A stretch of DNA of 64,000 nucleotides. Source: Paracoccus liaowanqingii (GTDB taxonomy: Bacteria > Pseudomonadota > Alphaproteobacteria > Rhodobacterales > Rhodobacteraceae). The stretch is from assembly GCF_004683865.2 (NCBI RefSeq), contig NZ_CP040763.1, positions 186,001 through 250,000 of the forward strand, read 5' to 3'. Both the position numbers and the translations under genes were made by a program. Position 1 is the first letter of the stretch. Each line of letters starts with the position of its first letter. A model generated the notes under the pieces. It had not been told where the DNA came from. It searched no databases and saw only the letters and a list, made by a program, of their open reading frames with translations. This document shows positions 9,280 through 16,664 of this stretch, piece by piece.

Positions 9280-9357
9280 TCAGTTCCGCGTCTTGATGCC
9301 GGGCGTGATCAAGGACTTGGCCGGGGTGTGAGAGGCTTCGGTTTGAGCGTCGGTCAT
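9280..9357 (-). CDS. 25-aa leader or precursor-like peptide heading an operon
   Basis: A 25-codon ORF starting ATG at 9357 with GGAGG five bases upstream, the strongest ribosome-binding site in this locus. The product is hydrophilic: it begins MTDAQTEASHTPAKS and ends LITPGIKTRN, with no cysteine and no obvious membrane segment. The hydrolase gene follows after 33 bp, then the 45-aa peptide and FAD protein genes. It could be a translated leader, a small functional protein or a precursor peptide acted on by the downstream enzymes. Function unknown; coding status rests on the Shine-Dalgarno and operon position. Confidence 0.5.
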   Translation of the reverse strand: MTDAQTEASHTPAKSLITPGIKTRN

Positions 9358-9377
9358 GGGATCCTCCACGTCATCTC

Positions 9378-9408
9378 GTTAATCAACTATAAGACTACAA
9401 TGTTAATC
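9378..9408 (-). promoter_or_regulatory. AT-rich promoter region with GTTAATC direct repeats
   Basis: The heptamer GTTAATC occurs at 9378-9384 and 9402-9408, a 24-bp period, in the only AT-rich stretch upstream of the 25-codon ORF. On the minus strand a TATAGT hexamer lies between the repeats. This is where the promoter and operator of the leftward operon should be; the regulator is unknown. Confidence 0.4.
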
Positions 9409-9422
9409 GTGTATTGCGAGTC

Positions 9423-9647
9423 TCAATTTGGGCGTCGAAACAGAAGGACGTTCTTCCGGTCGCGGTGCTGACGAAATGGCCGGTCGTGGGGCAGACCTTC
9501 CACGGCGGATTGTGAGGTGACGTTCTCGATCGCCGCTGCATCGATCAGCGCCTGTTGGACGCGGTCATAGGCCGCCCTTGCCGATTCGCGGTGCGCACTC
9601 TGGATCAAGCTGGCAAAGACGCCGCGAAGCTGCTGAACCCTGGGCAA
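9423..9647 (-). CDS. hypothetical ORF, possibly the 3' remnant of a larger gene
   Basis: 74 residues from a TTG codon. The same frame stays open upstream to a stop near 9741 and reads SGHRRADFALFFDLRQGEIS before the TTG, which looks protein-like but has no ATG. The C-terminus is basic (RQHRDRKNVLLFRRPN). No family recognised and no convincing ribosome-binding site. It may be a decayed gene fragment; included because it fills an otherwise empty stretch. Confidence 0.3.
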   Translation of the reverse strand: MPRVQQLRGVFASLIQSAHRESARAAYDRVQQALIDAAAIENVTSQSAVEGLPHDRPFRQHRDRKNVLLFRRPN

Positions 9648-9914
9648 GATAGGTGAAATCTCTCCCTGTCTGAGGTCAAAGAAGAGGGCGAAGTCGGCCC
9701 TTCGATGGCCTGAACAGCCCCATCGTCGCGATAGCTAACGGGGATTGAAACCTAAGCCAGTCCCAGCCTCGGCCGACACGTTCGGGGAGGAGGCAAATGA
9801 ACCGTCAGGCTTGTGCTTGGCCTAAACCCGACCTTCGTGGGTATTCGCAACACTGCAGCGCAGCGTGCCAAACTGGCCATTCGTGCAGGGCGCGGCAACT
9901 CCGACCGTCGATGC

Positions 9915-10949
9915 TTAACTCTGCGCGATGACTGGCTTACGCGGACATATCCGTGTGACCGTTCCAGCCTCGGGGCATCTGTCCCTTCCCCCCTCCCGCG
10001 CCAAGCCCACCGCCACCTCGACGGTCACATGCTCCATTCCGGTCGTCTCGCGCACGCGGGCCTTCACGGCGCGGCGCACGTCGTCTGCCACCGCGCCGGG
10101 CGCAAGTTCGACCTCCAGCGTGGCCATCGGTCGTTCCTGCGTGATCGACCAGGCATGGACGTGATGGGCCCGGGCCACGCCGGGCAACGTGGCTTCCAGA
10201 TCCGCCGCGACGGCACGGGCGTCGAAGCCTGCGGGCGCGCCTTCGAGCAGGATATGGCCGCTCTCGCGCAGAACGGCCCCGGCCGAGCGCAGGATGATGA
10301 GGGCCACGAGCACCGACAGGACCGGGTCGATGGGGGTCCAGCCTGTCCATATGATGATGAGCGAGGCCGCGATCGCCGCGACCGAGCCCAGCAGATCGCC
10401 CATCACGTGGAGGGAGGCGGCGCGGATGTTCAGGTTGTCGCCCTCGGCGCGGATGAGCACCCAGAAGGCCAGAATATTCACGACGAGCCCGCCCACGGCG
10501 ACCCAGAGCATCAGCCCGCCCAGCACCTCATGCGGATCGCGCAGGCGCTGGATGGCCTCGAAAAGGATCCACCCCGCGATGGCGAACAGCGTCAGCCCGT
10601 TCACGAAGGCGGCCAGCACCGAGAAGCGGTCGAAGCCGTAGGTCCGCTTCCAATCCGCCGGCCGCCGTGCCAGCCGGAAGGCAAACCAAGCCAGCATCAG
10701 CGAGGCGAAGTCGGTCAGCATATGGCCCGCATCGGCGAGGAGCGCGAGCGATCCGGAGATGAGCCCGCCGACGACCTCTGCCCCCATGAAACTGCCCGTC
10801 AGGGCCGCGGCGATGAGGATGGCGCGTTCCTTGGAGCGGCGCGCCTCGGGCGTGTCGCTGGCCGAGAGGGTCGGGCCATGCGAATGACCCGCCTGCCCAT
10901 GGTCATGCCCGTGCGGATGATCGTGCCCGTGGTTGTGCCCGTGTCCCAT
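9915..10949 (-). CDS. cation diffusion facilitator (CzcD/ZitB-like) metal exporter
   Basis: 344 residues. The N-terminus is a His-rich tail (MGHGHNHGHDHPHGHDHG...), then six membrane spans with the transport-site signatures LLADAGHMLTDFASL (HxxxD of TM2) and HVMGDLLGSV (HxxxD of TM5), and a C-terminal cytoplasmic domain (HHVHAWSI...). CDF proteins export Zn(II), Cd(II) or Co(II) from the cytoplasm by proton antiport. The start ATG overlaps the stop of a 56-codon ORF (TGATG, 10947-10951). A MerR-type promoter lies 200 bp upstream pointing at it, and a merR-type gene is divergent, so metal-induced expression is very likely. Confidence 0.93.
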   Translation of the reverse strand: MGHGHNHGHDHPHGHDHGQAGHSHGPTLSASDTPEARRSKERAILIAAALTGSFMGAEVVGGLISGSLALLADAGHMLTDFASLMLAWFAFRLARRPADWKRTYGFDRFSVLAAFVNGLTLFAIAGWILFEAIQRLRDPHEVLGGLMLWVAVGGLVVNILAFWVLIRAEGDNLNIRAASLHVMGDLLGSVAAIAASLIIIWTGWTPIDPVLSVLVALIILRSAGAVLRESGHILLEGAPAGFDARAVAADLEATLPGVARAHHVHAWSITQERPMATLEVELAPGAVADDVRRAVKARVRETTGMEHVTVEVAVGLAREGGRDRCPEAGTVTRICPRKPVIAQS

Positions 10950-11119
10950 CAGCGCCCCTCCGCCCGATGACCCGCCCCTGCCGTGGGCATTAGGTCGTGG
11001 GCAGCATCACATTGCGTCGGACGCGCAAGGTTGGCCCGGCCCTTTCCTGCAGGCAGTCTGCGGATCGCAGGGGCGTCGTCGTTCGGAATTTCGGTCCAGC
11101 GGGCGCATTGGTCGGTCAT
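10949..11119 (-). CDS. 56-codon ORF between the MerR promoter and the CDF exporter
   Basis: ATG at 11119, TGA overlapping the exporter's ATG by one base, so its translation would be coupled to the exporter. It lies inside the predicted leader of the metal-induced transcript, beginning about 33 bases downstream of the -10 box. The product starts MTDQCARWTEIPNDDAP and contains two cysteines and three histidines. The ribosome-binding site is weak (AAGAG). It could be a leader peptide, a small metal-binding protein or fortuitous. Family not recognised. Confidence 0.45.
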   Translation of the reverse strand: MTDQCARWTEIPNDDAPAIRRLPAGKGRANLARPTQCDAAHDLMPTAGAGHRAEGR

Positions 11120-11151
11120 GGCGGCACTCTTGATTCGCTTCGTCCCCGAGA

Positions 11152-11182
11152 GATATACGATCTCCAGCGACTGTAGGTTCAA
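11152..11182 (-). promoter_or_regulatory. MerR-type promoter/operator for the CDF exporter
   Basis: On the minus strand a -35 TTGAAC (11182-11177) and -10 TATATC (11157-11152) are separated by 19 bp, the hallmark overlong spacer of MerR-activated promoters. The spacer region carries an imperfect dyad: ACCTACAGT against ATCTCCAGC at 11160-11178. The -35 box overlaps the AAGGAG ribosome-binding site of the divergent merR gene, so the regulator bound here could also affect its own expression. Confidence 0.8.
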
Positions 11183-11194
11183 GGAGCAATCGCG

Positions 11195-11617
11195 ATGCAG
11201 GGCCATTCCATCGGCGCGCTGTCGAAGCGCACCGGCGTGAAGGTGACGACGATCCGCTTCTATGAGGGGCGTGGCCTGCTGCCCGATCCCGGTCGCACGG
11301 GCGGAGGGCAGCGTCGCTACGGTGACGCCGAGTTGGACCGGCTGTCCTTCATCGCCCATGCCCGGCAGCTGGGCTTCGACCTCGACGCCATCGCCGACCT
11401 GATCGCGTTGCAGGAGACGCCACGGACGGCCCATGGCGACGCGCACCGCATCGCGACGGATCGGATTTCCGACATCCGTGGTCGCATCGAGCGGCTGCGG
11501 CGGCTGGAGAGGGAATTGGTGCGCGTCGTGAACGCCTGCGACGGTCGGTCCGACGGGCATCCTTGCCGGGTGCTGCACGCCCTCGCCGACCATCAAGCGT
11601 GCGACGGCGAGCATTAG
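11195..11617 (+). CDS. MerR-family metal-responsive regulator
   Basis: 140 residues. N-terminal winged helix typical of MerR (IGALSKRTGVKVTTIRFYEGRGLLPDPGRTGGGQRRY), a dimerisation coiled coil near residues 80-110, and a C-terminal tail with Cys and His (CDGRSDGHPCRVLHALADHQACDGEH) resembling the metal loop of ZntR/CadR. ATG at 11195 has AAGGAG eight bases upstream. It should bend the 19-bp-spacer promoter at 11152-11182 on metal binding and activate the divergent exporter. The metal (Zn, Cd or Pb) is inferred from family and neighbour. Confidence 0.9.
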   Translation: MQGHSIGALSKRTGVKVTTIRFYEGRGLLPDPGRTGGGQRRYGDAELDRLSFIAHARQLGFDLDAIADLIALQETPRTAHGDAHRIATDRISDIRGRIERLRRLERELVRVVNACDGRSDGHPCRVLHALADHQACDGEH

Positions 11618-11828
11618 GACAGAGCTGATGGGTGCAGCCAAGTGATAAGGCGGTGCAAGGCATTCTCGGTGTTTCAACGGGATTTGGAATGGCAATCCGG
11701 TATCAACGCCGCGATCCCGGCCCTAAGCGGTCGGCCCGGTCTGGCATCGCTGCAGCGCGACGACGCCAGACCGGACGTTTGGGCGTTCTGCAGCGCGGCT
11801 GCCGATGTGTCCTTCTCACCCGGCGCCG
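11618..11828. other. intergenic, no gene recognised
   Basis: The 210 bases between merR and the small membrane protein are GC-rich and open in several frames but show no ribosome-binding site, family motif or clear terminator. Confidence 0.4.
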
Positions 11829-12134
11829 CTACAAGAAACTCAACACACCCATCAGAATGACGCTTGCCCCGCGAGCAAGATCAGCATGGATCCCCGGATC
11901 CTGATCACGTTCAGCCGCGCGCCATACGCCGACCACCGCAACAAGGTTGTAGGGCAGGGACAAGCCGTAGCCGAAAAGCAGTGCGATCCAGGGTCGGTCA
12001 AGGGACAGCAACCCCAGAAACAGGATCGTGGTGAAGACGTTGACGAAAAGCCCGATCGTGACCGTCCATGTCCAGAAGGCTTCCGCAAGCGGCAGATCGC
12101 CCCGCCAAAGGGCCGACATTCTTCTCACGAGCAT
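11829..12134 (-). CDS. small membrane protein of unknown function
   Basis: 101 residues with about three hydrophobic segments (EAFWTWTVTIGLFVNVFTTILFLGLL, WIALLFGYGLSLPYNLVAVVGVW, ASVILMGVLSFL). Such short proteins are often found beside metal-homeostasis or membrane stress genes, but I do not recognise a named family. An alternative start at ATG 12119 would remove MLVRR. It converges on the merR gene and has no evident operon partner. Confidence 0.6.
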   Translation of the reverse strand: MLVRRMSALWRGDLPLAEAFWTWTVTIGLFVNVFTTILFLGLLSLDRPWIALLFGYGLSLPYNLVAVVGVWRAAERDQDPGIHADLARGASVILMGVLSFL

Positions 12135-12759
12135 ACGGCCTGCAGAGGCTGACGCCCCCGTGGGGCGTTCAAGTGGTGATCACGGCGCGGCGAAGCCGTC
12201 GCAGAGGTTGTCGAGACCTTTATGGGCCGCGTCGGTAGATCGAGGATCGGGTCGCTTGTTCGGATCATCTTGCACCTATAGACGCCGCCGATCGCGGTTC
12301 CCTTCCCACCCCGGCACGATAAAGGATCGAAGACCGGACGGCGGCGGGCGGCCTGTTCCGATGCGTCATCCGGGCCACCCGCGATCTTTGGCAACGGGCC
12401 GACATACCGCCTCAAATTACCATCTGCTGGCCCACCACGGGCAGCGAGGCCAGCCCGTTCTGGGCGACAAAACCAGCCGCAGAGCCGGACCTGAGCGCGC
12501 TGGATCGACCCGTCGTCCTGAACATGCACGGGGCCCATCCGGGCGATCACCACGAACCGGACCGTCATGACCGGTCCGAACGGCGTTGATGACGTGACCG
12601 CCCCGACGGCATCTGATATGCCAAGGCGGGTCTGCAACGATCCACGAAAAGGGGGCAGGTCGGCAGGGTTGATTTCGGACTGCTGTCGTTGTCGGTCGTG
12701 ACCTGTGCGCCTTTCCGGCGGTGTCGGACAAAGACCCGGATTGCGCAGGCAGGATTTCG
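12135..12759. other. about 620 bp without a supportable gene
   Basis: Long frames run through here on both strands but lack starts with ribosome-binding sites and family motifs. A perfect 7-bp stem (ACGCCCC/GGGGCGT, loop CGT) lies at 12152-12168. A minus-strand segment around 12450-12650 reads protein-like (SDAVGAVTSSTPFGPVMTV) and may be a gene remnant. Confidence 0.35.
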
Positions 12760-13086
12760 TCAAGGCCCGGGCTGAGGGGCCTTGGTCTGGATCGAGGTGA
12801 ACGCCTCGAAGCGCGGTGCGCCCGCATGCAGCGTGCGCGTGTCGCCAGCCCGTGCATGGGCCGCGCGGAACTGTGTGGAGGTGGTCCAGGCACGGAACGC
12901 GCCCTCGTCCCGCCAAACCGTGTGCGAGGCATACAGCCGGTGGCCGTTCTCCTCGGGGCCCTTCAGCATGTTGAATTCGACGAACCCGTCCATCTCGTGC
13001 AGCCGGCTGTCGCGGCCCAGCCACAGGGCTTCGAAATCGGCAGCGTTCTCAAGCGGGACAGTGAAGCGGTTCATTGCCAGAAACAT
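12760..13086 (-). CDS. IsdG/ABM-family monooxygenase-like protein
   Basis: 108 residues from the ATG at 13086, which has AAAGGA six bases upstream; the frame is open further upstream but without signal. Sequence FLAMNRFTVPLENAADFEALWLGRDSRLHEMDGFVEFNMLKG... matches the antibiotic-biosynthesis-monooxygenase (ABM) ferredoxin-like fold shared by heme-degrading IsdG/HmoA proteins, including the Trp and the AHARAG tail region. Heme degradation for iron acquisition is the usual assignment, but no heme-uptake genes are adjacent, so the substrate is uncertain. Confidence 0.75.
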   Translation of the reverse strand: MFLAMNRFTVPLENAADFEALWLGRDSRLHEMDGFVEFNMLKGPEENGHRLYASHTVWRDEGAFRAWTTSTQFRAAHARAGDTRTLHAGAPRFEAFTSIQTKAPQPGP

Positions 13087-13267
13087 GGGGGGTCCTTTCC
13101 GGGGCCTCGGGTGCGCAGGGTTGCCGATGGCCGTGGCTGGGTCAAGCAACGGCTTGCACCGGTGTGACACCCTGTCCAGCCTGTCGTCATGTCCCCCCGG
13201 CCCCCGCATCACCGTCTACCATAGCAGGCGTTGCAACGGGCTGCCGCGCGCCGAGGAGGAACGCCGG

Positions 13268-13525
13268 CTACTCGGCCAAAGCCGTGCTGTCCTTCAGGTC
13301 CATACAGAGGGCAGACCTGCTGACCTTCACGCTGGCGGCGGACTCGCGCATGTTGAGACCAGACGCAATCAATTGATGGGCATGCTTTGTCCGGGGTGAG
13401 GGCAATGGGCACCCCTCTTGCCGCCCTTTTGCTGCGGCAGCTTTCAGTCCTGCACCGGTTCGCTTGCGGATAAGGCCACGCTCGAACTGACCGAGGGCTT
13501 CGAAGGTGTGGAACACGAGCCACCT
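13268..13525 (-). pseudogene. 3' remnant of a Tn3-type serine resolvase/invertase
   Basis: About 86 residues beginning WLVFHTFEALGQFERGLIRKRT, then AGLKAAAAKGRQEG and a C-terminal helix-turn-helix (LIASGLNMRESAASVKVSRSAL). This is the end of the resolvase catalytic E-helix and the DNA-binding domain of Tn3-family TnpR or Gin-like recombinases. The catalytic Ser half is missing; the sequence stops about 55 bp before an IS481 element. It marks an older transposon truncated by later insertions. Confidence 0.75.
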
Positions 13526-13580
13526 AATGGGGGGTGGTATCAATCTTCTCGTCCGCAAGCTGCGCGCGCATCTGATTAGC

Positions 13581-14639
13581 TGTCCCATCCCGGATGATCA
13601 CATAGACCCTCGCCGGACCGCATTTTTCGTGGCAAGATCGATCTTGGGCGAGTTTCGGGACGGGAGGCGAGGATGCTGATCTCTCTTCACAAACAGGCAG
13701 CGACGACACCGAAGATACGAGCCGCGATCCAGGCAAGCACGGAACCGGCCTGGATGGTGGCGGAGCGCTACGGCATCTCCATGCAGACCGTCTGGAAGTG
13801 GCGGAGCCGAGACAGCGTCCATGACCGATCCCACACGCCGCACAGGCTTCAGTCGACGCTCACGCCGGCACAGGAAGCTGTGGCAGTGTCCCTGCGCAAG
13901 TCGCTGCTGTTGCCGCTGGATGATCTGCTGTCGGTGGTGCGGGAGTTCCTGAACCCTCATGTCTCGCGTTCCGGACTGGACCGCTGCCTGCGCCGGCATG
14001 GCGTGGGCAATCTGCGCGCTTTGAAGCCTGCCTTGCCACGACCTGCGCACGGGGCCTTCAAGGCTTACGAGCCGGGCTATGTGCATGTCGACGTGAAATA
14101 TCTGCCGCAGATGGCCGACGAGAGCCGCCGCCGGTATCTGTTCGTCGCCATCGACCGCGCCACGCGGTGGGTCTTCGTGCGCATCTACCCGGCGAAGACG
14201 GCGGCCAACGCCCGCCGGTTTCTGCGCGATCTGGAACGCGCCGCGCCGATGAGGATCACCAAGGTGCTTACAGATAACGGCAAGGAGTTCACCGATCGCC
14301 TGTTCGGACTTCGCCGCCGGGGCCCTACCGGCAACCACGATTTCGACCGCCTCTGCGCCGACCTCGGCATCGAGCACCGCCTGGCCCCGCCCCTGCACCC
14401 GCAGACCAACGGCATGGTCGAACGCTTCAACGGCCGGATCGAGGACGTCCTGCAGAGCCACCGCTTCCGCAGCGGCGAGGATCTCGAACAGACCATCCTG
14501 CGCTACGTCCGGCTCTACAACGGTCAGCTTCCGCAATCAGTATTGAAGGGCCGAACGCCAATCGACGCGCTCAAGGACTGGCAGAAACAAAGGCCGGACC
14601 TGTTCAGGAAGCGGCCTTATGATTATACGGGATGTGACA
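13581..14639 (+). mobile_element. IS481-family insertion sequence, copy 1
   Basis: 1059 bp bounded by TGTCCCATCCCG and the inverted end CGGGATGTGACA (11 of 12 matched). It is the same length as copy 2 at 16666-17724, and the antisense frames of the two are identical over 312 codons, so the DNA is essentially identical across most of the element. Flanks (GATTAGC left, GCAACCC right) do not form a target duplication, so one flank was probably lost by deletion or recombination. It separates a resolvase remnant from an IS5 remnant. Confidence 0.85.
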
Positions 14640-14848
14640 GCAACCCTACAACGAACTGGAAGTCCTATGTTGACGCCTTGAAGCAGCGCGGATCGCTGCT
14701 GATCTGGCTGGACAAGGACATGGCGGTCACGGAGGGGCGACCTTGCCGCCCGCCCATGTTCTCCGACGCTGCGGTCCGGTTCTGCTCAATGCTGAAGGTG
14801 CTCTTTGGTCTGCCACTCCGCCAAAGGTTCATGATCGACGCAACTTAG
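13673..14848 (+). CDS. IS481 transposase, reading through into an adjacent IS5 remnant
   Basis: The first 320 residues are an IS481-type transposase: N-terminal helix-turn-helix (AERYGISMQTVWKWRSRD) and an RNase-H-fold DDE domain with HVDVKYLP, TKVLTDNGKEFTD and HPQTNGMVERFNGRIED. The element contains no stop codon in this frame, so translation crosses the right end at 14639 and adds about 68 residues of IS5-type transposase (YVDALKQRGSLLIWLDKDM..., MLKVLFGLPLRQ) before TAG at 14846. Copy 2 ends after only a few extra residues. Activity of this fusion is unknown. Confidence 0.85.
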   Translation: MLISLHKQAATTPKIRAAIQASTEPAWMVAERYGISMQTVWKWRSRDSVHDRSHTPHRLQSTLTPAQEAVAVSLRKSLLLPLDDLLSVVREFLNPHVSRSGLDRCLRRHGVGNLRALKPALPRPAHGAFKAYEPGYVHVDVKYLPQMADESRRRYLFVAIDRATRWVFVRIYPAKTAANARRFLRDLERAAPMRITKVLTDNGKEFTDRLFGLRRRGPTGNHDFDRLCADLGIEHRLAPPLHPQTNGMVERFNGRIEDVLQSHRFRSGEDLEQTILRYVRLYNGQLPQSVLKGRTPIDALKDWQKQRPDLFRKRPYDYTGCDSNPTTNWKSYVDALKQRGSLLIWLDKDMAVTEGRPCRPPMFSDAAVRFCSMLKVLFGLPLRQRFMIDAT

Positions 14849-15052
14849 CTGGAGGTGCACCGCACGACTTGCAGCCTGCGGGCTGAACAAGGGAAGCGGG
14901 GTGGCCAAATCGATCGAACGAAAGGCATCAGAAACACAAAACTGCACGCCGTCGCGGATGCAAATGGTTGCACGACCAGGTTCTTTATGTCACCCGCACG
15001 AGCGAACGACCACACCGGCGCGGCGGCGCTCTTGGGGCCTGCAGTAGGTTGA
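14640..15052 (+). pseudogene. 5' and middle remnant of an IS5 (IS427-like) transposase
   Basis: Translated pieces match an IS5-family transposase in order: RGSLLIWLDKDM and SDAAVRFCSMLKVLFGLPLRQ (N-terminal), then, after a gap and frame change, GGQIDRTKGIRNTKLHAVADANG and DHTGAAALL. The start is lost at the IS481 end at 14640 and the interior is deleted. The matching C-terminal piece (NRVEIMFGR...) is 2.7 kb away at 17725, beyond two younger insertions. Confidence 0.75.
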
Positions 15053-15183
15053 GTGGCCACTGGTAGACTGAGAATATGATGCCGGCTATTTATAAAAATC
15101 ATTTTAAGATAAGAATATAGACGTCTGCATCTCCGGCCCGACGTTACGCAAGAAGACAACAAATTATGACAAGCGGCGCCTCT

Positions 15184-16664
15184 TTAGTTCAGGCTGAACA
15201 ACGCTGCCCGTGAGCGAGATAGCCATTTCCTGTCCTGATCACTTGCAAGATAGCGGCGAGAATGAAGGCGAGCAAAGTTCTGAGGTGGGCAAGGATCTTG
15301 CGGATGTTGTGGCCGCAGCCGCAGAGCACGGCGAAGACGGCGTCGCCGAACGTGCCTTTCAGTGGGCAGCGCGACAGGCGTCCGTCTGTCTTCATGTGTC
15401 CGATCTCGGGCTCGATGGCGCTGCGTCGCCTCAGCAGCGCTTTCAGCTTCGGCGTCAGGCCGCGGCGGGTGCCGCTGATCAGGACCTTCGTTTCCGACAC
15501 GCCATGGCCGCGATACCCGCGGTCCACGACGGCCAGCTCCGGGGTCCTGCCAGTCAGGATGGCCACCTGCTCCAGGGCTTCGGGCAAAGTGTGGCCATCG
15601 TAAGGATTTCCCGGCAAGGCACGCATGCCCACGACGAAGCCCTCGTCGATGGTGGTGGCCAGACTGACCTTGGTGCCGAACTCGTAGCGTTTGCGGGCCT
15701 TGCCCTTGGAGATGCAATCGACCTCGGGCTCATGCAGGGCGTAGATCTTGCCGCGGCTTTTGGGGGTCTGATGGAGCAGACGACCGACGAGCACGAGAGT
15801 GTCCAGAACCCGTTCGCGGAAGGACCCCTCCGCAATCCCGTCCAACTGCCGGCGAATATCCCGCAGGACACGACCGGTGTATCCCCTCAGCTGTTTCAGA
15901 GCCTTGCCCATGCGTTTGAACTGCCGGGCATGGGCGTAGCGCCCGATCCGCACCGCCAGGCGCGGCGCGAGACGATTGTAGTTCTGCCGCAACGTGATCC
16001 CGCCTTCATCGGCGAGGGCGACAAGCTTTCCACGTGCGGTCTCATACAGGCGCGCATCTGTCGGGTGGGCGATGTTCTTTTCCATCACCGTCGTATCCAC
16101 GGCGACACGCGACAGGCTGCGATCCTCCACCGCGCCTGATCTGCGCCCTGCCTCGATCGTCTTGGTCAGCAGCCACTCGGCCCCTTCCTCTCCGATCCGC
16201 TTGCGCCACCGGGTCAGGGAGGATGGGTCGATCGGTGGGCTGTGCTGGAAGAACGTCTCACCGGTAAAATGCTGGTAGTAGGGGTTCTCAACCCAACGAG
16301 CGACGACGGCCTCGTCAGAGAGCCGATAGGCGTGCTGAAGATACAGCAGGCCCGCTACCAGCCGCGGCGAGGTTGCCGGCCGCCCTGTCGGGGAGGGAAA
16401 GAAACCCGCCCATTCGGTCTCGAAGAACTCCCAGTCAATCAGCGCGGCCAGTTTCGCCAGTTCATGGCGCAGATCGATCATGTCGGTCAGGCGGGGACGC
16501 AGGAGATCATCCTGCTCTTCAGCGCGCGGACGAGGCTTCATCACAGCTCCGAAAATTCGCAAGGTTTCGAGTGCCAACATACGAAGCCCTGCAATTCCCC
16601 GCTACCGCTTTGGCACTTTCATCAAGCAAATTCAGTTGGTTAAGATCTGTTCAGGCCAGACTAA
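15184..16664 (-). mobile_element. IS5-superfamily insertion sequence
   Basis: About 1.48 kb with related ends TTAGTTCAGGCTGAACA (15184-15200) and, inverted, TTAGTCTGGCCTGAACA (16648-16664), which agree at most positions. It encodes one transposase. Its right end is immediately abutted by IS481 copy 2, whose target duplication ACTAAG overlaps the IS5 end. The exact borders and target duplication of this element are uncertain. Confidence 0.7.
15189..16541 (-). CDS. IS5-superfamily (DUF772 + DDE) transposase
   Basis: About 450 residues from the ATG at 16541, chosen because GGAG lies five bases upstream; a 13-residue N-terminal extension is possible. N-terminal DUF772-type region (MIDLRHELAKLAALIDWEF, GLLYLQHAYRLSDEAVVARWVENPYYQHF, SSLTRWRKRIGEEG) is followed by a DDE_Tnp_1 domain with VAVDTTVMEKNIAHPTDARL, YEFGTKVSLATT and LAVVDRGYRGHG, and a C-terminal IEPEIGHMKTDGRL block. 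It looks full length. Its stop codon lies within the left terminal repeat. Confidence 0.9.
   Translation of the reverse strand: MKPRPRAEEQDDLLRPRLTDMIDLRHELAKLAALIDWEFFETEWAGFFPSPTGRPATSPRLVAGLLYLQHAYRLSDEAVVARWVENPYYQHFTGETFFQHSPPIDPSSLTRWRKRIGEEGAEWLLTKTIEAGRRSGAVEDRSLSRVAVDTTVMEKNIAHPTDARLYETARGKLVALADEGGITLRQNYNRLAPRLAVRIGRYAHARQFKRMGKALKQLRGYTGRVLRDIRRQLDGIAEGSFRERVLDTLVLVGRLLHQTPKSRGKIYALHEPEVDCISKGKARKRYEFGTKVSLATTIDEGFVVGMRALPGNPYDGHTLPEALEQVAILTGRTPELAVVDRGYRGHGVSETKVLISGTRRGLTPKLKALLRRRSAIEPEIGHMKTDGRLSRCPLKGTFGDAVFAVLCGCGHNIRKILAHLRTLLAFILAAILQVIRTGNGYLAHGQRCSA

Noticed and set aside
9728..9750. A CRISPR-repeat-like string ending GGGGATTGAAAC
   Set aside because: The ATTGAAAC ending resembles type I repeats, but I saw no second copy, no spacers and no cas genes in the window; a solitary match is not an array.
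12125..13024. A 299-codon minus-strand frame over the gap and the ABM gene
   Set aside because: Its right third overlaps the well-supported ABM gene in another frame and it lacks a family match; only a short internal stretch looks protein-like.
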